The notes below the pieces were generated by a model that saw only the letters and a program-made list of their open reading frames with translations, was not told the origin of the DNA and did no database searches. DNA of 41,488 bases from a virus, in the IMG/VR virus record IMGVR_UViG_3300006923_000052, positions 1 through 41,488 of that record. One strand, given 5' to 3'. Of the stretch, positions 1-9,100 are shown in pieces. The translations under genes were made by a program, and so were the position numbers. Numbering within the stretch: the stretch's first letter is position 1; every line of letters starts with the position of its first letter.

Positions 1-478
1 CACCCTTTTTAAAAAACTTATCCAAATACATTACGGTCAGCCCTCCGGCATTTAATTTATACATTCTTTCTGACTGAACATGAGGCTTCTCTGCCTCGCC
101 CTCTTTGATGATAGTATTGGAAAACAGCTTTCTCATATATACTTCAAATGTTTTTGGCCGCCCTAATCTATTATAAATAGTTCCAGCAGCCCAGGCGGCA
201 TCGGCTCTTTCTCTTGTGAAATAATACAGGGATACATAATAATCCCATGGATTTCTTATGACCCCAAATGACGGCAGAACCCTTAGGCTTGCAAGCTTTC
301 CCTTTGTGTTAAAAACTTTATAATGAGGGATGTGATTCGGAGACGAACCATCCTTATAAACAAGCGGCCTATATGACTTTGGATACATTAATAATAAAGC
401 CTTAGTTACAAAGGTTCCGGCACACTTTGGCAAATGCACAAAAACCAATTTATCTTTACCATCTTTAACAACTAACAT
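1..478 (-). CDS. Sulfotransferase-like protein (N-terminal 159 codons; 3' end outside window)
   Basis: Sulfotransferases move a sulfuryl group from PAPS to a sugar, lipid or protein acceptor. My translation from ATG at 478 gives 159 residues with no stop before the window edge. Residues 11-23 read LVFVHLPKCAGTF, matching the 5'-phosphosulfate loop of the family (hydrophobic strand, then PKxxGT). Residues 73-85 read VIRNPWDYYVSLY, matching the 3'-phosphate-binding motif (RNPxxxxxSxY) with Arg75 and Ser83. Both halves of the PAPS site are therefore present and correctly spaced for the carbohydrate-type sulfotransferase superfamily. The start is fixed by AAGGAG five bases upstream. The gene is the first one after the tail tube terminator, so it probably opens a new unit or is read by leaky termination. 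The substrate cannot be inferred; a cell-surface or virion glycan is a guess. The family call is confident, the role is not. Confidence 0.85.
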   Translation of the reverse strand, partial: MLVVKDGKDKLVFVHLPKCAGTFVTKALLLMYPKSYRPLVYKDGSSPNHIPHYKVFNTKGKLASLRVLPSFGVIRNPWDYYVSLYYFTRERADAAWAAGTIYNRLGRPKTFEVYMRKLFSNTIIKEGEAEKPHVQSERMYKLNAGGLTVMYLDKFFKKG

Positions 479-498
479 AAAAGCTCCTTATATAATAC

Positions 499-525
499 AA
501 AAATACCACCCGACTAGGATGGCAT
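499..525 (-). terminator. Rho-independent terminator after the tail tube gene
   Basis: On the minus strand, ATGCCATCC (525-517) pairs with GGGTGGTAT (511-503) across a 5-nt loop. The 9-bp stem includes two or more G-U pairs and is followed by TTTT (502-499). It lies between the tail tube stop and the sulfotransferase ribosome-binding site, so it probably limits read-through from the very abundant tail transcript. The call rests on visible pairing only; no folding energy was computed. Confidence 0.65.
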
Positions 526-549
526 TTTGCTTTAGACTAAAAACTTTAT

Positions 550-1185
550 TTAGTATGCTGCAGAAATTAATCCTGGGAAGTCAAGCGATCCGCGTCTACC
601 GGACTTGCCAGCATCTGCAGCTTGCTCAATTAGATCCATTTCTCTTCCAGGAATTTCTCTAGCTCCCTGGACGCCTTGGCTTTCCGACACTGCCTCACCT
701 GCTCTAGTTGAAGATACATATTCGCAATCAACCGAAGCATTTTCTGTGATAGTATAGTCAGTAACCTGATATGTCTTTGACATGCTCTTGAACCAACAGT
801 TGTGATATGTTGTAACAACCGCATCATTATCTGTTCCTGTAAACTTGTCTATAACAACAATATCAAAAGGCATTCTCTGAGCCTGAATATTTCTAAACCC
901 TCTTGAAAAAGCCTCTGGCAAAGACAGGCCATCAAAAACTATTCTTTGGACTGTTAATGAAAATGTTGTTGAGGACTGAGGCACTATTTCGATTAAACCA
1001 TCTGTACCAACTTCTGAAATAGCCTTAAGGCCCCTGGTCTGCTGCTCCTGAAAGGACTGAATGGCTCCGACTGGCTCCCCGTTTACATAGACAATAATCT
1101 GTGTAGATAAACCGGTTCTAGTCTTCGCCCCTGTAACTGCTGCGCTATCAAATAAAGTCGCTGTATTTGGATAATCTGCCGCCAT
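550..1185 (-). CDS. Tail tube protein
   Basis: This 211-aa protein probably forms the hexameric rings of the inner tail tube, through which DNA leaves the capsid. It has the usual size and position: directly downstream of the sheath gene, 12 bases after its stop. The region around residues 28-60 (IIVYVNGEPVGAIQSFQEQQ and the following turn) looks like the tube-protein beta-sandwich start. The middle has an ordered beta pattern with a TYHNCWFKS strand near residue 126. The C-terminal 45 residues are Gly/Ser/Ala-rich and look flexible. The start has a good AGGAG six bases upstream. Assignment rests on the beta pattern and sheath-tube gene order known from T4-type and other contractile phages. 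No homology search was possible. Confidence 0.75.
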   Translation of the reverse strand: MAADYPNTATLFDSAAVTGAKTRTGLSTQIIVYVNGEPVGAIQSFQEQQTRGLKAISEVGTDGLIEIVPQSSTTFSLTVQRIVFDGLSLPEAFSRGFRNIQAQRMPFDIVVIDKFTGTDNDAVVTTYHNCWFKSMSKTYQVTDYTITENASVDCEYVSSTRAGEAVSESQGVQGAREIPGREMDLIEQAADAGKSGRRGSLDFPGLISAAY

Positions 1186-1197
1186 TGTTTTCTCCTA

Positions 1198-4100
1198 TTA
1201 TATAACCCCGACTTCAATGTCTATAAAGATATAGTTTATTGGATAGGCCGGAGAAAATTGTAAATATACGTTGATTTGTCTTGGGTCAACCTTATCTTGC
1301 TCAACCCTAATATTCTTATAAGTAGTAATCAAACCTTGCGTAACAAGGGCTGACATGATAGAGCCTACTCTGGCCGAAACTAAATTGTTAGTATCAGCAC
1401 TTTGCACTCCACCGATGTATCCCTTTAGAGAATTTCTCAAAACCCTCTTTACCATATCTCTGATGAATATTATTGAAATCTCTTCATCTTCAACATAGCC
1501 AGAATTGCTCGTCGTTCTTCCTGACATAACCTTGCCGCCGCCGGTTACTGGCTCTAACAATGTAGCTCCAACGCCGCCGAGGCTATTCTGTATAACGGGT
1601 CTAAAAATCTTATCCCGAGTTAAAGCAAAGCCTGACAAAGTTTTGTTTGTAAGTGGGATCGCAACATTTTGCTTTGCAGACAAATACCCTGCAGCTGCAG
1701 CGCACATATAGAATCCGTGCAACTCAACATTCGTTCCATTTACATTTCTTACAATTGCATCAGGATAAAGATATACACATCTATTGCTCGTGTAATTATC
1801 GCTAAGCTTAAAGTTTACAAGATCTTCAACATCTCCGCTCAAAACCTCTTCTGGATCATCGCCCTGAATGCCCTCTAAAATACCAATGTCTTCTACAGCA
1901 ATTTCCTCTGTTCCAATTAATGCAGCCGGAGTAACCCCCATTTGGGCTCCAATAAATGCTACACGCTCTTTTCTATTTGCAATAGAGCTCATATTTTCAC
2001 AGTGATTAACCGTCGCTCTAAAGACAGATGAAATAGCCTGCGATGGAAGTGGGACAATAATTTGTGCATCTGCGGCTTCTAGCGCCTCAAAGGCATTAAA
2101 CCAATTTGTATCAAAATAATCAGAATCATTTTCATCTATATAAGAAATCCTGATTCCATCACCCTGCTGAATCACTCCGCTTGTAACAAGATCTTTGTGC
2201 AAAAGCAATGATGCATCATCTGCCTCGCTATCTTCTGGATTCTTTATAAAATATTGAACATTTATATAACTGGCTTGCAGGTCAACTGATTCACCTTCGC
2301 CGCCATCTGCCGGCGCGATCAATACAAGAGAATCGTCCTCTACCGATGATATAGAAAGCTCAACATAAGGTACCGTCAAAGACTCGTTGAATAATGCAAG
2401 CGAAATATCACTTACAGTAGTAAGTGTATTCCCGGAAACCGCGTGCTCCATACTAGTAATGACTATAACATGCTCTTCGTGTGATCCATCAAAATCAAAT
2501 TCTGACGTTGAAAAATATGCTGTTCCCGACTCTGTATTTAAATATCCCTCGTCACCATTTCCAACTATATCTACAAGTGAGTTTACAATAGTGTATGCAA
2601 AAGAGTTATCTGAACTATTTAGCCAATTTCTCTGTTGAATATCTGTTTCTAACTGAGAATTATAGAAATCTACTTTATTTGGGAATACTTGAGTCTCCTC
2701 TCCGTCCCTTACTACAAATAGATTCACTCTAGTGTCAGGGTCGGGGCGGCCGTTTCTAAGGCCGGTTATAGGTCTTGATATCAAGAATCTTAAGTCGTCT
2801 ACGTCACAATCCTCTAAACACCCAGAAAATCCTCCTACTCCCAGAGAATTTACCTCCTCTAGCAAAGTAGAGGCTGTTCTTCTTGGGACCGGAGGCTTAC
2901 ACTGAACCGATAAAATACCGGGAGCGCCATTCTCCATCGCCATCTGCGCTCCTAACGATAAGGTGTTCTCTTCGCTTGGATTGCCATGCTTATTAAACAG
3001 GTCTATAGCTTCTGTGAAAAACTGAGGATCATTAAGATCGCCTTCATAAATATACTTTGCTTCTAAATTATCCCCTTGGCCCAAAGCTCTTGAAGATACA
3101 TCTACATAAAATTTATCTCCAACTTCAAATGGAACAGAGCCCTCTTGGAGCCCAAGTAACAAGATGCCATTATTTTCTAACAGATGGAACGTAAGCCCCT
3201 CTGCTGCCAGACCAACGTCGCTTGCTCCAGAAGCCTCTTCTAAATCTTCAAATCCAGTATTTTCATCATCAAGATCGTGAAGTCTAACTCTTCTGGTAGA
3301 AGTAACTGCTGAAATCGTATACCTTCCTCCGCCAAACGCCCCGCCAGGGCATATAACAATAGTCTTGCCTATATCGCCACTTGTAAAGCTACCCTCTTCA
3401 TTAGGAGTTCCGTCTTCCATGCTATGTTCATCGGATGGGTCGTCAATCAAAAGGTTTGTAGCTCGAATCTGCCAATCATAAAGAGCATCTTCATCCCACT
3501 CTGGATCAGATGGTCCGAGCGAGTCTGTGGTCAAGGTAATTACTGTATCATCGTCATCAAACTCTATATCTTCTATCTCGTATCCAACATAGCCATCTAC
3601 GCACAAGAAATCTCCTGGCATAGCCTGGCCTTGCGCCACCAAATCTACACCCTCAATAATGAAGGTATCTGTAGTGGTCGGAGACTCATCTCCATCTCTA
3701 GCAAATACATGACCTTGCCCAAAGGTTCCCCCATCGTAACCCTCGGCTACAACAAAGCCATCTTCGCACTCTGAAATATTTCCAGATATTGCTCCTGACG
3801 TACTTGAAAAATATGCACTATGAAATGTTATTGGAGCGCCTGAGGCATCATAAATCTGACCAGAAACAGCTCCGGTGGCAGTAAATGTTGCCATCCCAGA
3901 TATAGGATCTCCATTGGAATCTCTGACAACGCTAACACACCTTACGGTCCAACGCTCACTGGATGCAGACTCATCTAATATTCCTAAAGTTACAAAGGGA
4001 TCACAAGAAGAATCTTCTACAACAATTCCTGTTCCAATATTAGAGCTTCCTGCTCCCCAGCCTTTTCCGTCTTGGTCCCCAATAGATGCTCCTCGTAATT

Positions 4101-4464
4101 CTAGGCAGCCTGTCGTGGGGTCCAGTCTGTAGTCAAAAGCGCTATCAACACCTGATGCGTCAATCTCTTCTTCTTTTCCAAATAAAAGCGTTCCATTTAA
4201 CCTAAGCTCTGTTCTGCCACTTATAACGGGGGCATTTTGAACTTTAAAAAAGCGCCCTTCTCCTTCTCCCGTAGGACTGCAATCAGCCTCTCCGTCTTGA
4301 CCGCTACCTTGGGCCGACTGAATAATAGTCTCCCCCCTAAGGCCTTCGCCCATGACACAAACTATTCTTAATCCGCCAGGGATAGATACTCCACGGGAGA
4401 GGACTCTATCTCTTGCAAATGCTCCAGGTTGTATAAATCCTGAAATTCCTGGTATGTTAGCCAT
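1198..4464 (-). CDS. Tail sheath protein, unusually large (1088 aa)
   Basis: Sheath subunits form the contractile outer tail layer and drive the tube through the host envelope. The N-terminus (MANIPGISGFIQPGAFARD) resembles the usual start of sheath proteins. The C-terminal ~250 residues carry the typical core: NKTLSGFALT near residue 940, then a predicted helix-strand region containing FIRDMVKRVLRNSLKGYIGG, then a closing strand pair ending in YIFIDIEVGVI. The core is normally encoded in about 450-700 residues. Here residues of roughly 60-500 are expanded with Gly/Ser/Asp-rich, beta-type sequence, likely extra surface domains. The gene has GGAGG upstream and is followed by the tube gene, as in other contractile phages. 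It could be described as a sheath with inserted decoration domains; no catalytic motif is visible in them. Family call is confident, limits of the insertions are not. Confidence 0.85.
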   Translation of the reverse strand: MANIPGISGFIQPGAFARDRVLSRGVSIPGGLRIVCVMGEGLRGETIIQSAQGSGQDGEADCSPTGEGEGRFFKVQNAPVISGRTELRLNGTLLFGKEEEIDASGVDSAFDYRLDPTTGCLELRGASIGDQDGKGWGAGSSNIGTGIVVEDSSCDPFVTLGILDESASSERWTVRCVSVVRDSNGDPISGMATFTATGAVSGQIYDASGAPITFHSAYFSSTSGAISGNISECEDGFVVAEGYDGGTFGQGHVFARDGDESPTTTDTFIIEGVDLVAQGQAMPGDFLCVDGYVGYEIEDIEFDDDDTVITLTTDSLGPSDPEWDEDALYDWQIRATNLLIDDPSDEHSMEDGTPNEEGSFTSGDIGKTIVICPGGAFGGGRYTISAVTSTRRVRLHDLDDENTGFEDLEEASGASDVGLAAEGLTFHLLENNGILLLGLQEGSVPFEVGDKFYVDVSSRALGQGDNLEAKYIYEGDLNDPQFFTEAIDLFNKHGNPSEENTLSLGAQMAMENGAPGILSVQCKPPVPRRTASTLLEEVNSLGVGGFSGCLEDCDVDDLRFLISRPITGLRNGRPDPDTRVNLFVVRDGEETQVFPNKVDFYNSQLETDIQQRNWLNSSDNSFAYTIVNSLVDIVGNGDEGYLNTESGTAYFSTSEFDFDGSHEEHVIVITSMEHAVSGNTLTTVSDISLALFNESLTVPYVELSISSVEDDSLVLIAPADGGEGESVDLQASYINVQYFIKNPEDSEADDASLLLHKDLVTSGVIQQGDGIRISYIDENDSDYFDTNWFNAFEALEAADAQIIVPLPSQAISSVFRATVNHCENMSSIANRKERVAFIGAQMGVTPAALIGTEEIAVEDIGILEGIQGDDPEEVLSGDVEDLVNFKLSDNYTSNRCVYLYPDAIVRNVNGTNVELHGFYMCAAAAGYLSAKQNVAIPLTNKTLSGFALTRDKIFRPVIQNSLGGVGATLLEPVTGGGKVMSGRTTSNSGYVEDEEISIIFIRDMVKRVLRNSLKGYIGGVQSADTNNLVSARVGSIMSALVTQGLITTYKNIRVEQDKVDPRQINVYLQFSPAYPINYIFIDIEVGVI

Positions 4465-4537
4465 TTAAAATCCTCCGCGCTTGCAATAACTCATCAAATT
4501 ATTTATTATTAGTAGTTTCATTTCTTTGCTTCTTTTA

Positions 4538-5344
4538 TTAAATCTCTGTTAATTCAATTATATCATTAAACCTATCAGAAAGCATATCTGCGTCCGTTCT
4601 GACGCCCGGTATGGGGTGCCAAGTGGGCTGTATGCTAAAGGCGATTTTCTCCACAATATTTTCTATTGGAATCTCGACTCTCCATTCTGATAAAGTACTT
4701 AAACTTATGCTTGTATTGTATACGAAATCATTCGCATATGGCTCAGCTTGCTCTCCTCCAATTCTAACTTGACTAACAAATAGCCCGTTAGCTCGAAGAT
4801 CATTCCATAATACGTACTGTATTGCCATAGACACTATGTCAACAAGCTCCTCTAGCTCAGCTTGACTTTCCGAATATATTCCCAAATCAAATCCAAGCTC
4901 CCATCGTCCTGCATAAACCCTATGTGTCGGTGTACTAACAACCTTTCTTGTGCCATAATCAGTTTCTACCATATCAGTTCTATATTTATAAGTCATATTT
5001 TGATTAAAAGATAACGGCTTATAAGAGCCGCCACTAGACTTCACAACAATTGCTGGGAAAAACTTAACTTCATATCTATATGTATCACTGATTAGTATTT
5101 TTGTAGTTTCTTCAGAATCTGTGTCAACGCCAGTTTGATCTGGAGTTAACGGATAACCGTACTCATCATCCCTATATGTAAATATAGAATCGTTTCTAAA
5201 TACCTTTCTGAGCCCATCAATCAAAAGCGTTTTGGGGTGTACAATGGCAGTTTGCTGCACAATATGATTGTCTGTAAAAAAACTAGAATAGACTACATGA
5301 TCACCATTCAATCCTGTTCCTGGTAAATTTTGTTCGTCTATCAT
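4538..5344 (-). CDS. Putative tail terminator / tail completion protein
   Basis: This 268-aa protein lies immediately upstream of the sheath gene, where contractile phages often encode the protein that caps the tail tube and sheath and joins them to the neck. Its middle and end show a mixed alpha/beta pattern: a strand with RWELGFDLGIYSES near residues 148-161, a long helix (AELEELVDIVSMAIQYVLW), a strand with GLFVSQVRIGGEQ, then two strands around TSISLSTLSEWRVEIP. This helix-flanked sheet is like tail-terminator folds. No catalytic motif is seen. The start is an ATG with a weak AGGA about 12 bases upstream. It could instead be another neck or baseplate protein. The call rests on gene order and fold pattern. 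Confidence 0.5.
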   Translation of the reverse strand: MIDEQNLPGTGLNGDHVVYSSFFTDNHIVQQTAIVHPKTLLIDGLRKVFRNDSIFTYRDDEYGYPLTPDQTGVDTDSEETTKILISDTYRYEVKFFPAIVVKSSGGSYKPLSFNQNMTYKYRTDMVETDYGTRKVVSTPTHRVYAGRWELGFDLGIYSESQAELEELVDIVSMAIQYVLWNDLRANGLFVSQVRIGGEQAEPYANDFVYNTSISLSTLSEWRVEIPIENIVEKIAFSIQPTWHPIPGVRTDADMLSDRFNDIIELTEI

Positions 5345-5356
5345 GCTTTATCTATC

Positions 5357-5695
5357 CTAATCTCTATAATTTATCGGCAGATACTTCAAGTCTTCTATAC
5401 TAGAGGCTTGTTCGCAAAAATGCTTCACCTCCCTAATAAACTTATCTAACTTCTGCTTATCCATTAGATCGCTTTCATCTAAAACAATAGTCTTCTTTAT
5501 CATTAGCTCTGCAACAATACCACCATTATTAGTATCTAAATTACCAGAAACCATCTCTATGGAATTACTATCGGAAACCATATTGACTTCTCGACTCATT
5601 TCTTTCTTAAGAAAATCAGAAAGTTTCTTAACTGTGCGCTCTAGAATAGAATTACTTTTTATTTTTTCACTAAAAATCTTAACAGCAAACATCAT
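5357..5695 (-). CDS. Hypothetical protein, 112 aa
   Basis: I do not recognise this protein. It starts MMFAVKIFSEK, either ATG being usable, and overlaps the stop of the upstream gene by four bases (ATGA), so the two are translationally coupled. It looks mostly helical: a Lys-rich helix near residues 10-35, a short beta stretch (GGIVAELMIKKTIVLDE, about 58-74), and a C-terminal helix with HFCEQASSIED. There is no signal peptide or membrane segment. Its place between the coiled-coil/carboxypeptidase-regulatory protein and the tail-terminator-like protein makes a small tail or baseplate assembly role possible, but this is context only. Confidence 0.6.
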   Translation of the reverse strand: MMFAVKIFSEKIKSNSILERTVKKLSDFLKKEMSREVNMVSDSNSIEMVSGNLDTNNGGIVAELMIKKTIVLDESDLMDKQKLDKFIREVKHFCEQASSIEDLKYLPINYRD

Positions 5696-6165
5696 CTAAC
5701 CTCATATTCATTTTGACCCTCTTCTAACTCAACCGTCCGATTGATCGGTTTAAACTTTTTATGAATATATTCTACTCCGAATCTTCCTGCCGGCAACCTT
5801 ACTTCCCAGTGTCCGTTTGCGTCCGAATTTAAATTTTTAACCTTCTCATTCGAATCGTTGTACACGTTGACAATAACGTCTGATATTGGGACTTTGGACT
5901 TATTAACTATATATCCGTGAAGCCTGATGTTCCCAAGAACAAGTTTTTGAACTTTCTGTTGCCGGATGGGCTGAGGCTGTATATTGTCCTTAACAATAGG
6001 AGGAATAACAGCTGCCACTGCAGCATTCTTATTAAGCTTAGATACTTTGTTGCTGAGGATTTTTATGTTATCATCAATAACTTGAACCCGTTTGTCAAGA
6101 AGGTCTAATCTATCAAGTATTGTGTAGATTGCATCTATCGCTGATTGTTCTTTTGACTTTGTCAT
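5692..6165 (-). CDS. Coiled-coil protein with carboxypeptidase regulatory-like beta domain
   Basis: The 157-aa product has two parts. Residues 1-45 form a heptad-like coiled coil (AIYTILDRLDLLDKRVQVID), suggesting a trimer or dimer. After a Pro/Gln-rich linker, residues ~75-157 look like a carboxypeptidase-D-regulatory/Ig-like beta sandwich: LHGYIVNKSKVPISDVIVNV, then the characteristic DANGHWEVRLPAG turn, then a strand to the C-terminus. Such domains are common on phage tails and fibres and bind surfaces or stabilise protein contacts; they are not enzymes. It follows the 1198-aa fibre gene by three bases and overlaps the next gene by four. A fibre-attachment or baseplate role is inferred. 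Confidence 0.6.
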   Translation of the reverse strand: MTKSKEQSAIDAIYTILDRLDLLDKRVQVIDDNIKILSNKVSKLNKNAAVAAVIPPIVKDNIQPQPIRQQKVQKLVLGNIRLHGYIVNKSKVPISDVIVNVYNDSNEKVKNLNSDANGHWEVRLPAGRFGVEYIHKKFKPINRTVELEEGQNEYEVR

Positions 6166-6168
6166 TAT

Positions 6169-9100
6169 TTATGTCACCAGAGGGTACATGGCGTTCCCAG
6201 CTTCTATGTAGCCTGCAAGGCTAGGGCTGAACGAAACAAAGACCATATCGTAATCTGGGTTTATTCCATCTGAACTATATATAGAGTCCACTACTATATT
6301 GTCTCTTATTATAGTATTTTGAAGCAATGAGTCTTCAAAAATTAATATTGGACCTTGACCAAATCCTGCTCGTACAAATAAACAATTTGATATTATTATA
6401 TTCCCACTTGCTGCTCCGGTTGATCCAGAATTTAATGCAAATGGCATTTCATACCCCGTAGATGAGGTTGATCCAGATGTTATACTTGCACTTTCTGACC
6501 CTATATAGTTAATATCATTAAACCTTAGAATAGGGTTAGTGCTGTCTACACTAACTCTGATGCTTATGACTGTATCAGTTAAATCGCTATCAAAAGATGA
6601 AAAATCACTTTCATAAGTAAATCTTTCTAATGTAACTCCACGCCCTATATCGTCTGTGCCAGCGTACTCATGATCACCTATAACAAATATAGGGCTGCCA
6701 ATCCCGTACACTCCCCCTGATAAACCAGGGGGATATGATTCGTCTCTTTGAAGTACTGTATTCGGGCCCTCTCCTGAAATTTTTACGCCGAAGTTTACAT
6801 TAATTTGCTCTTTTATATAATATCTTCCTTCCTTAATCAAAACACTCGGAGTACCCATATCAGGAAACATTTTTGAAAACATTCTAGCATAATCAACAGC
6901 TGTCTTTATATCTGTGAAATGCCCAAATCTTTGATCATTAGCAACAGTTATATCTGCTATAATTTTATAGTCTAAATGATCGACAAAAAGTCGTAAATCC
7001 GTAACGGTTAATGTATCGATTTCCACATAAGCTATATGAGCTACATTTTGAGACGCAAATGGGGATATATAATCTGTTCCCATATCTGGATCGACTTCAT
7101 TTCCAATAACCAGGCATCCGTATGCATCTAATCCGATATAAAAATTTTCAGTTGATCCATTTGTATAATTATAAATCAAAGAATCTACGCCCAAGTATTC
7201 AAATCTAGTTCCATTAACAACTGAAACACCAGGATTTATTGTTATAGAGCATGTATCGTCACCATTATCTATAATTTCTTCGACATCAATATCTCTAATT
7301 ATACCCGACCCTCTAAGCTCGTTTCTCGGGCCCTGAATATATCTTTCTAATAAAGCATCTCCAACAATTGTATCATCAACGGTTCCTGTTGAACGTTTAT
7401 CCGTAATACTTAAAGCTCCAGACCCACCCAGTCCGGCATGCGGAGCCTCGATTATAACTCCAAATTCTGGAGAATAAACTGCGCGGCATAGATGCAGAAC
7501 ACTGCTTGGAAGTTCTCCATATCCAAACAGTGAGGACTCAAGGATGCCGACTCCAAATGGTGTTATAGATGCGTTTGGGACATATACACTCAAAACTATG
7601 TATTCCATTTTGTCTAAAGAATATACCTTATATATTCCAGTTGCGCCCACAAAGGTTTCTGGGCCGGATATTCCGGCGGGCTCTTGCTTTATAGATGCCA
7701 TCCCCGATGTATCTACGGTCAAAGTATACTCTATATCCTGCCCTATAAAGCCTTGTGATACGTCTGTAACTACAGCATAAAAATTTGCTATATTCATATG
7801 TCCGGCTATATCTATTCTTCTTCGATAAAATAAATTTGCCGTTTCATCTATAAACACGTCAAGCATAATTAGGCCATCAGAGATTACAGACTCCCAGCTT
7901 TCTAAAAATTCTAATTCAGACACTGAGGCAGTTGATCTTAAGAAGAATATTGCAGACTCATCAGATAACTCGCCCTGCAGTGTAGACCCCGTATAATCTA
8001 GGGTAATTTTATCCTCCTCAACTATCATTACAGAGCGCGTTCCATCATCGTCAGAGTCAGAAGATCCCTCTATAACGCATAAGTCGCCAACTCTAAGGCC
8101 ATCTGTTATGAAGTCTACCGCCGTAGAATTTATTTCAACAGTTCCTGCTCCAATCGAAACAGAGTCTGCTCCATATTTTGTAATCTTTCCATAATCCTCA
8201 ATAATTCTTCCGTTAATGTGAAAAGAATTTCCGGCAGATCCTTCTATAAGCCTATCTTTAAGGTAATCTAAGCCTAAGGCTTCCGCTGCATCATTCGAAG
8301 ACGCATCAACTATTTTTAATGTTCTATTTTTAACATCAGAGGAGTTATTAGGCATAACATGCGTTATAGCAAGTTCAAAGCACTTTAATGATCTAAGTTT
8401 ATAAGCAAATATATTTAAATTATTATCTACACAATATTGATTAATTGTTGCCACAATTATATCTAAAGATTGAGTGTCATAAGATGAGTTGAAAACATTT
8501 ATTTCTACTGCATCACCTTCGTCTATCTCTATTGCTAAAGTATCTGTCGAACCATCAAGCACATTAGACGCCCTCATTCCAGAGGAAATTACTGTCGCAG
8601 AATTAGGCGGAGCAACTTGAATCGAAGGAGTGTTGCTGAATCCAGATCTCGGTCTAGCAGAGCAGTTAAGGCCATTCTCGTTATAATTTGTATATATACT
8701 CTTTTTTATTTGAGCCGTAGTACCTGTTGTGAATGCATTTAATGGTCCTCCGAAGATTTCTACATAGTCTAAATCTTCTCCCGGAGTCAGCACTACAGAC
8801 ATAATTATATATTCCGCATTATCATCTTCATCTGGAGATGTCAGAATTTCCAATATATCAAACGGCTTTACGTCAGCAACAGGAGTCGGCTCATCTGGAA
8901 AGGCTATATACATCGAACTGGAGCCGCTTGGCCCGGTATATGCTATTTCTGACTCGCTAACAATAACTCCACCCGTTTCATTGCCTTCTAACGCATCATA
9001 TACAGATCCTGTTCTTATTATTCCATTAGAGTTTAAATTCAATATAGAGTTCCTAAGGCCAGTTCCCTCCAGATCAGCGAGATCATCAATAGCCCCTTGA

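Noticed and set aside
1505-1878. Plus-strand open frames opposite the sheath gene
   Set aside because: They lie wholly within the sheath gene, show no RBS or recognisable domain, and have compositions expected of antisense frames. The same holds for the other plus-strand frames in the window.
1198-4464. Intein explaining the large sheath
   Set aside because: No intein splice-site motifs or endonuclease motifs were seen in the extra sequence; it looks like beta-type surface domains.
4983-4990. T4-type late promoter TATAAATA
   Set aside because: It lies inside a coding region as ordinary Tyr-Lys-Tyr codons, with no gene start downstream.
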